Assembly: GCA_002633005.1 (NCBI GenBank)
Contig: NMRA01000400.1
Location: forward strand, 126,001-190,000
Length of the DNA stretch: 64,000 nt
Direction: 5' to 3'
DNA from: Phoronis australis
Lineage: Eukaryota > Phoronida > Phoronidae
Within the stretch, counting starts at the first letter, position 1, and each line of letters starts with the position of its first letter. Both the position numbers and the translations under genes were made by a program. This document shows, one piece after another, positions 61,701 through 64,000 of this stretch. Under the pieces are notes generated by a model that ran no database searches, was not told the origin of the DNA, and saw only the letters and a program-made list of their open reading frames with translations.

Positions 61701-62997
61701 GCCACTCCCCCCTCCCTACATTTTTTGGCTACAGAGTCGTAGTGTTTGTCACCGCGGTTTACAATCACACGAGCCACCATTGAGGAAATCCACCATGCTA
61801 TCCCAGATGCCCCGGCAATGTTGACAATTTACGTTCCTCCGAAACATAAAGAGCAACTTCCGCTTTTCAAGGTGAAAATCGTCGGCAACGCGGCGGTAAG
61901 AAAGACATTTGCCGCGGAAATTTTATATCAAATCCGATTTTTTTTACGCGGAAAGAACAATTGAAAAAAGCGGAAATCCGCGTTTCCGCGGAAAATTCCA
62001 AGCCCTGTATTATCATTATTGGCATTTATGGACAAGATGCCCACTGCTAAGTTTAACTGAATGTCTGTGTTTGACTAGCGGTGCCAATAGCTCAGTGTAC
62101 TAGAGTGTCTGCACGGTTAGCAGATCTCGGGTTCGAGTCCTGGTTGGTGCAAAATCTTTTCCGACTTATGTTCATTAGGTCAAGTAATGTGGCCAACAGG
62201 TGGCGTGCAGACCAGATTTTACTAATGTTTATAATTACCATAGAAAGTGCTGCAATAATGAGACAAGTACCAAATGTCTGACGTGGTCCAAATTTGTCCC
62301 CGATCGTTCCCAAAAGCATCTGGAATTGGAAAATTGATCAACTGAACATGAATGATCAAATATTATCAAAAGTACCAGACAGCCACATCCCAGGGCTTAG
62401 CATGCTTCAGCATAATGTTGTCTGCTATCGTGTGTAAAATTCCAGCATCTAAATCAATTTTCTCTCAGGTGACACCATTTGAAAGCCGAGGAATGTAGGG
62501 TTATATTGTGTAAGATTTTGTAGAAATGCTATAGAATTCACAAAGAAGTGCAGAATAAGGCACGAAGGTGTCAGTTGTAGGTACACTTTCGATACTATGC
62601 CGAGACCAAACAGATTGCAGAGAATACAGATATGGTAATTTCTACACGTTACTACTTTCTCATATTTACCTGAGCAAACGCGTATGGTAGCAACAGTGCA
62701 GTGTCCAGCATACCTAATTGTTTGTTAGAGAACTTAAGTTCCAGGTGGAGATCTGCTTTTATCTGGAATGGAAGGAACACAAACAGATAATAATCAAAAC
62801 CAACAAAGGAGAATGATACCAAGTGCAAACTCACAAGCAAGTAGTTTCAAGGGATGGTAACGGTTCGAGGGCAGCAACTCGACAAAACTGGCGGGCCTGC
62901 TAACCAATCAGCTAATAAGAAATTGGTTGTTTGAGAATGGCTAATCCACGCTCATAAGATTCACATCTACAATATTCCCTCCTTTCCTACAGAAAAG
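52590..62997 (-). CDS. MFS transporter of the SLC37 / organophosphate:phosphate antiporter family, 5' end not in window
   Basis: Twelve confident exons and one tentative micro-exon were assembled by eye from GT/AG boundaries and phase. All join in frame to 401 residues plus TAA. The product is a polytopic membrane protein of the major facilitator superfamily. Segments in order are LGMLDTALLLPYAFAQ and GTIGDKFGPRQ (TM2 and the loop 2-3 MFS signature), SQCWPNCSKALGNWF, DRIFGLFGTCAFVGGIVGS, YGWRACFLVPAVVV, a central cytoplasmic loop, MYMWLPLYLLYY, EAGMYATVFEIGGVVGSALIGFVIDR, FNCGPDMLLGGS, VVGFINGFGSVGTVLEGP and DQFGWSGMFFIMVG. These follow the SLC37/GlpT-UhpT pattern. SLC37 proteins are about 430-530 residues, so about one N-terminal helix and the start lie upstream of the window or in an exon I could not see. 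Known members exchange sugar phosphate or glycerol phosphate for inorganic phosphate, at the ER membrane where studied. The substrate here is unknown, and I cannot assign SLC37A1-A4 orthology. Confidence 0.9.
53717..54103. mobile_element. 387-bp MITE with 27-bp imperfect TIRs (TACC...ATAAGCCCA), in the transporter's last intron
   Basis: The left end TACCAGTGTTTTCCGTAGAT...AAGCCCA and right end TGGGCTTATCTAAGGAAAAT...CCCGGTA are inverted repeats with a few mismatches. The interior carries GCGTTTATT/TTTATTC and CACGCCC words reminiscent of the TACCG-ended element at 36174-37222. The ends begin TA, consistent with a TA target, but a duplication cannot be proven. Confidence 0.75.
54221..54295 (-). 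CDS. SLC37-like exon: TM11 approach
   Basis: 75 nt; acceptor TTCCCTGCAG, donor GTGAGA. Encodes GSFPAVLGEMDGRNAAAAVV then GFING. The next exon supplies the rest of the codon and reads GFGSVGTVLEGP, equivalent to the DGTGSVGAALGP motif of other SLC37 proteins. Confidence 0.9.
54728..55245. mobile_element. 518-bp CAGGGCTTGGAAT element, 6-bp TSD, in transporter intron
   Basis: Starts CAGGGCTTGGAATGACCAAT and ends GGAAATTCCAAGCCCTG; CTACTA flanks both sides (54722-54727, 55246-55251). It contains the KSGRTKKT module and a second coding-like block (PDAPAMLTIYDPPKHKEQLP) followed by a run of CGCGGAAAT words. A stop lies just upstream in the second block. No transposase is present. Confidence 0.85.
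55556..55716 (-). CDS. SLC37-like exon: TM9-TM10
   Basis: 161 nt; acceptor CTGCTTCACAG, donor GTAAGA. Encodes VFHGRTLYGVTWIIILSMIS, a second hydrophobic span and FNCGPDMLLG. Family proteins have a GPxxLL/M element at this point before TM11. Confidence 0.92.
56510..56604 (-). CDS. SLC37-like exon: TM8
   Basis: 31 codons plus two bases; acceptor TTGTCGTAG, donor GTTAGT. Encodes LNYSKVEAGMYATVFEIGGV and then VGSALIGFVIDR, including the EAG and GGxxGSxxxGxxxDR motifs (the second MFS signature). Confidence 0.92.
57086..57176 (-). CDS. SLC37-like exon: TM7
   Basis: 30 codons plus one base; acceptor CTTTTTCAG, donor GTACGT. Encodes IPEVAISMFCLKIVRYTMYM and then WLPLYLLYY. K-x-x-x-Y-x-x-x-x-WLP(L/F)YL is the hallmark of TM7 in this family. 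Confidence 0.92.
57691..57754 (-). CDS. SLC37-like exon: central cytoplasmic loop
   Basis: 64 nt with two-base overhangs at both ends; acceptor TTTAAACAG, donor GTAAGT. Encodes a polar loop ending in RPSLREIVKIP, just ahead of TM7. The only support is phase continuity and the conserved placement of an amphipathic helix before TM7; the rest of the loop is variable in the family. Confidence 0.8.
58347..58419 (-). CDS. SLC37-like exon: TM6 end and start of central loop
   Basis: 24 codons plus one base; acceptor ACTTTCTAG, donor GTAAGA. Encodes AVFGIVVLLFFKQPADLNIE, the hydrophobic end of TM6 followed by the (L/K)xxPxD(L/V) start of the cytoplasmic loop. Confidence 0.9.
58581..58656. repeat. 31-bp tandem repeat, ~2.4 units, in transporter intron
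   Basis: GCCGTCATGACGG (58581), GTCATCATGACGG (58612) and GCCGCCATGATGG (58643), each followed by a TATCCACCTGTGCTC-like segment. The first unit contains a CCGTCATGACGG palindrome. Confidence 0.8.
58918..58977 (-). CDS. SLC37-like exon: end of TM5 to TM6
   Basis: 20 codons, phase 0; acceptor GGTCACAG, donor GTAAGT. Encodes VALQAHYGWRACFLVPAVVV; YGWRxxFxxP is the conserved entrance to TM6. Confidence 0.9.
59628..59753 (-). CDS. SLC37-like exon: loop 4-5 and TM5
   Basis: 42 codons, phase 0; acceptor ACTTTCAG, donor GTGCGT. Encodes SQCWPNCSKALGNWFADNTK and then a glycine-rich helix, FVGGIVGSGVA. W-P-x-x-x-K-x-x-x-N-W-F is strongly characteristic of the family. Confidence 0.93.
60426..60494 (-). 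CDS. SLC37-like exon: TM4
   Basis: 23 codons, phase 0 at both ends; acceptor GTCTTTCAG, donor GTTAGT. Encodes FSSLWIFMMFLFINGFAQ, matching the (V/I)NG(L/F)xQ end of TM4 in SLC37 proteins. Confidence 0.9.
60693..60718. repeat. Solo right end of the TACCGTAATCG transposon family
   Basis: GGGCGTTAACCCGAACGTTT followed by ACGGTA matches the right terminus at 37197-37222 with one change. No left end is nearby; this is a truncated copy in a transporter intron. Confidence 0.75.
61528..62007. mobile_element. 480-bp CAGGGCTTGGAAT element, 6-bp TSD, in transporter intron
   Basis: Same ends as the copy at 54728-55245; TATTAT flanks both sides (61522-61527, 62008-62013). The internal coding-like block reads PDAPAMLTIYVPPKHKEQLP and FKVKIVGNAAVRKTFAAEIL. 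The two copies differ from each other mostly at amino-acid-changing positions, so the frame is probably not under selection now. Confidence 0.85.
62081..62150 (+). tRNA. tRNA-like sequence or tRNA pseudogene (SINE head)
   Basis: A near-complete cloverleaf: acceptor GTGCCAA/TTGGTGC with G-T pairs, D arm TAGCTCAGTG...GAGT, anticodon stem TCTGC/GCAGA with loop ACGGTTA, T arm TCGGG-TTCGAGT-CCTGG, followed by A. Position 33 is C instead of U (nominal anticodon GGT) and the variable loop is only about two bases. I therefore favour a decayed or SINE-borne tRNA over an active gene. Confidence 0.4.
62239..62319 (-). CDS. SLC37-like exon: loop 2-3 and TM3
   Basis: 27 codons, phase 0 at both ends; acceptor CCAATTCCAG, donor GTAATT. 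Encodes MLLGTIGDKFGPRQ, the G-x-x-x-D-(K/R)-x-G-x-(R/K) signature of MFS transporters, and then TM3. Confidence 0.92.
62670..62762 (-). CDS. SLC37-like exon: TM2
   Basis: 31 codons, phase 0 at both ends; acceptor CCATTCCAG, donor GTAAAT. Encodes IKADLHLELKFSNKQLGM followed by LDTALLLPYAFAQ, the family segment leading into and through TM2. Confidence 0.9.
62971..62997 (-). CDS. Tentative SLC37-like micro-exon (end of TM1 region)
   Basis: A 27-nt in-phase candidate encoding LFCRKGGNI, after an acceptor with a pyrimidine tract (CTTCCTTGTGGCACAG) and before a weak donor (GTAGAT). Joined to the next exon it reads RKGGNI-IKADLH, which resembles the RK...(V/I)K motif that follows TM1 in SLC37 proteins. 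It is short and its donor is poor, so it could be chance. Confidence 0.4.
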
Positions 62998-63572
62998 CTG
63001 TGCCACAAGGAAGGTGAACATCAGGTTATTTTATTATCCCATATACAGATAGGTCATCAACTGCCCTTAGCATCTTTATGGCCATAACACCAGGTGACCA
63101 TAAGCTTGTTTCTTATATAGGTCCTCAACTCCTGGAATTTTTACCATCCCCATGTCGTCCGAGGTCTAATTCATCGTTATACAATCTGTTTGACAACAAC
63201 ACCTGTTGTAGAGCTAGTAATTGATTGTCAAGATCACCTGACCCGGGCATCGAAGCAGTGACCCCGGATAAAACATGCCATTGACTGTTAGCGACTGGCT
63301 AACAGAGGCTCACGTGATTTACCAGGAGCACATCTACACCAGGTCTGTCACCGATATTGAAGACTGAACACCATTAAACTAAAAGTCAGTCATTTACAAT
63401 GTGCTCACTGTCAAAAGAAAAACGTAGGCAAGTGACTAAGAGAGGCATTTATATTATTGCACTCGCTACAGATACACCACAATACAGAGGCTATGGAGAG
63501 TCCACCTATCTGCCAACTATGCCGAAATGTGGTAGCACCTGTGTATTTACACACAAACACATCTTTTGTAAT
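62998..63572. other. Upstream of the last visible transporter exon, nothing certain
   Basis: The missing first transporter exon(s) should lie here or beyond 64 kb. I could not find a hydrophobic, in-phase exon with splice sites. Confidence 0.3.
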
Positions 63573-63980
63573 ACGTGACTTCTAGGTGTGATATGCAGCC
63601 AGATAAAGTCTCCCTACGTTGCTTGCCTAGTGGCTGAATGGTTTAGATGCTTGGTTCTTACACGTACAACCTGGGTCAAAGTAACAGAGTCACCGAAATT
63701 TTCTTCATTGATGCCCAACGACGCCAGAAGAACCCACGACCAGACAGGATGTAAGCACTCGTCTCGGGGCAGTCCGGAGTAATGCTCCAACAACTGCAGA
63801 AACCCAGACCAGAGACGTGACCGACCAGAGCCTGAAGAGTGAGGGCGTAGATGGAACACTTGTTCCATAATAGGGAGAGGAGTGATATCACACGTGACTT
63901 CCAGGTGCGACGTGCAGCCAGATAAAGTCTCTTTTGAATCGTGAAAGTGTCTTACATTACAACACTCGCCATGCGGCAAT
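63573..63980 (+). repeat. tRNA-like repeat with ~317-bp direct duplication of its start, truncated by window end
   Basis: CGTGACTTCTAGGTGTGATA and GCAGCCAGATAAAGTCTC (63573-63610) recur as CGTGACTTCCAGGTGCGACG and GCAGCCAGATAAAGTCTC (63892-63930). After the first comes TTGCCTAGTGGCTGAATGG (A-box-like) and CTGGGTCAAAGTAAC (weak B box). After the second, TTGCCTCTTGGTTAAATG begins at the window edge. The 121-codon frame on the minus strand is a repeat by-product. Confidence 0.6.
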
Positions 63981-64000
63981 TGCCTCTTGGTTAAATGATT

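Noticed and set aside
61746-61964. 72-codon ORF as a host gene exon
   Set aside because: It sits inside a TIR element with a 6-bp TSD, has an in-frame stop just after the apparent splice acceptor, and the paralogous copy has its own stop; better read as captured, decayed sequence.
63614-63979. 121-codon minus-strand ORF at the window end, considered as the missing 5' transporter exon
   Set aside because: It is part of the tRNA-like direct repeat and contains no transmembrane segment.
1-64000. CRISPR arrays, operons, ribosome binding sites, integrases or phage genes
   Set aside because: Nothing of the kind is present; introns and repeat types show a eukaryotic nuclear genome.

Overview
This is a fragment of an animal nuclear genome, not a bacterial or viral one. 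It is AT-rich, gene-poor and full of introns with GT/AG boundaries, long microsatellites, tRNA-derived SINE-like copies and short inverted-repeat transposons (MITEs). It also carries scaffold gaps. The two genes I can read are both on the minus strand: an ortholog of the forebrain zinc-finger repressor FEZF, and a many-exon transporter of the SLC37/organophosphate-antiporter family. The gene content and repeat style fit a marine invertebrate deuterostome (amphioxus or hemichordate type), but that is an inference; nothing here fixes the species.

Layout. 1-16.8 kb: no convincing gene. It holds a SINE-like element with a nested insertion (2.1-2.4 kb), TTA/TA, GTA and TAC microsatellites (3.3-3.8, 4.8-5.0 and 10.2-10.9 kb), a GC-rich 56-bp tandem pair (6.7 kb), a ~410-bp tandem duplication (8.0-8.7 kb), an inverted repeat around a CTG/CCG core (12.1 kb) and a 661-bp MITE (13.0-13.65 kb). 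16.8-20.2 kb: FEZF, two coding exons giving 494 residues with an eh1 repressor motif and six C2H2 fingers; a 5'UTR intron acceptor lies 10 bases before the ATG. 20.4-21.2 kb: a degenerate ~160-bp tandem satellite directly upstream. 21.2-52.5 kb: intergenic, with three more MITE copies, a perfect-TIR element interrupted by a 474-bp N gap (36.2-37.2 kb), a repeat carrying an ORF ending (42.5-43.0 kb) and a ~350-bp duplication joined by a single N (47.0-47.6 kb), which is probably an assembly artefact. 52.6-63.0 kb: the transporter gene, 12 solid exons plus one tentative micro-exon, all in phase. Its introns contain two copies of a 6-bp-TSD element, one TACC-ended MITE, a tRNA-like sequence and a 31-bp tandem repeat. 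63.5-64 kb: a tRNA-like repeat in direct duplication, running off the window.

The two genes have unrelated jobs (transcriptional repression in neural development; membrane transport of a phosphorylated solute), and I see no reason to think they work together. I found no convincing new enzymatic or defence system. The most useful unexplained signals are the repeat families reconstructed here from their ends and target-site duplications, especially the elements that share a coding-like module, and the satellite in front of FEZF.
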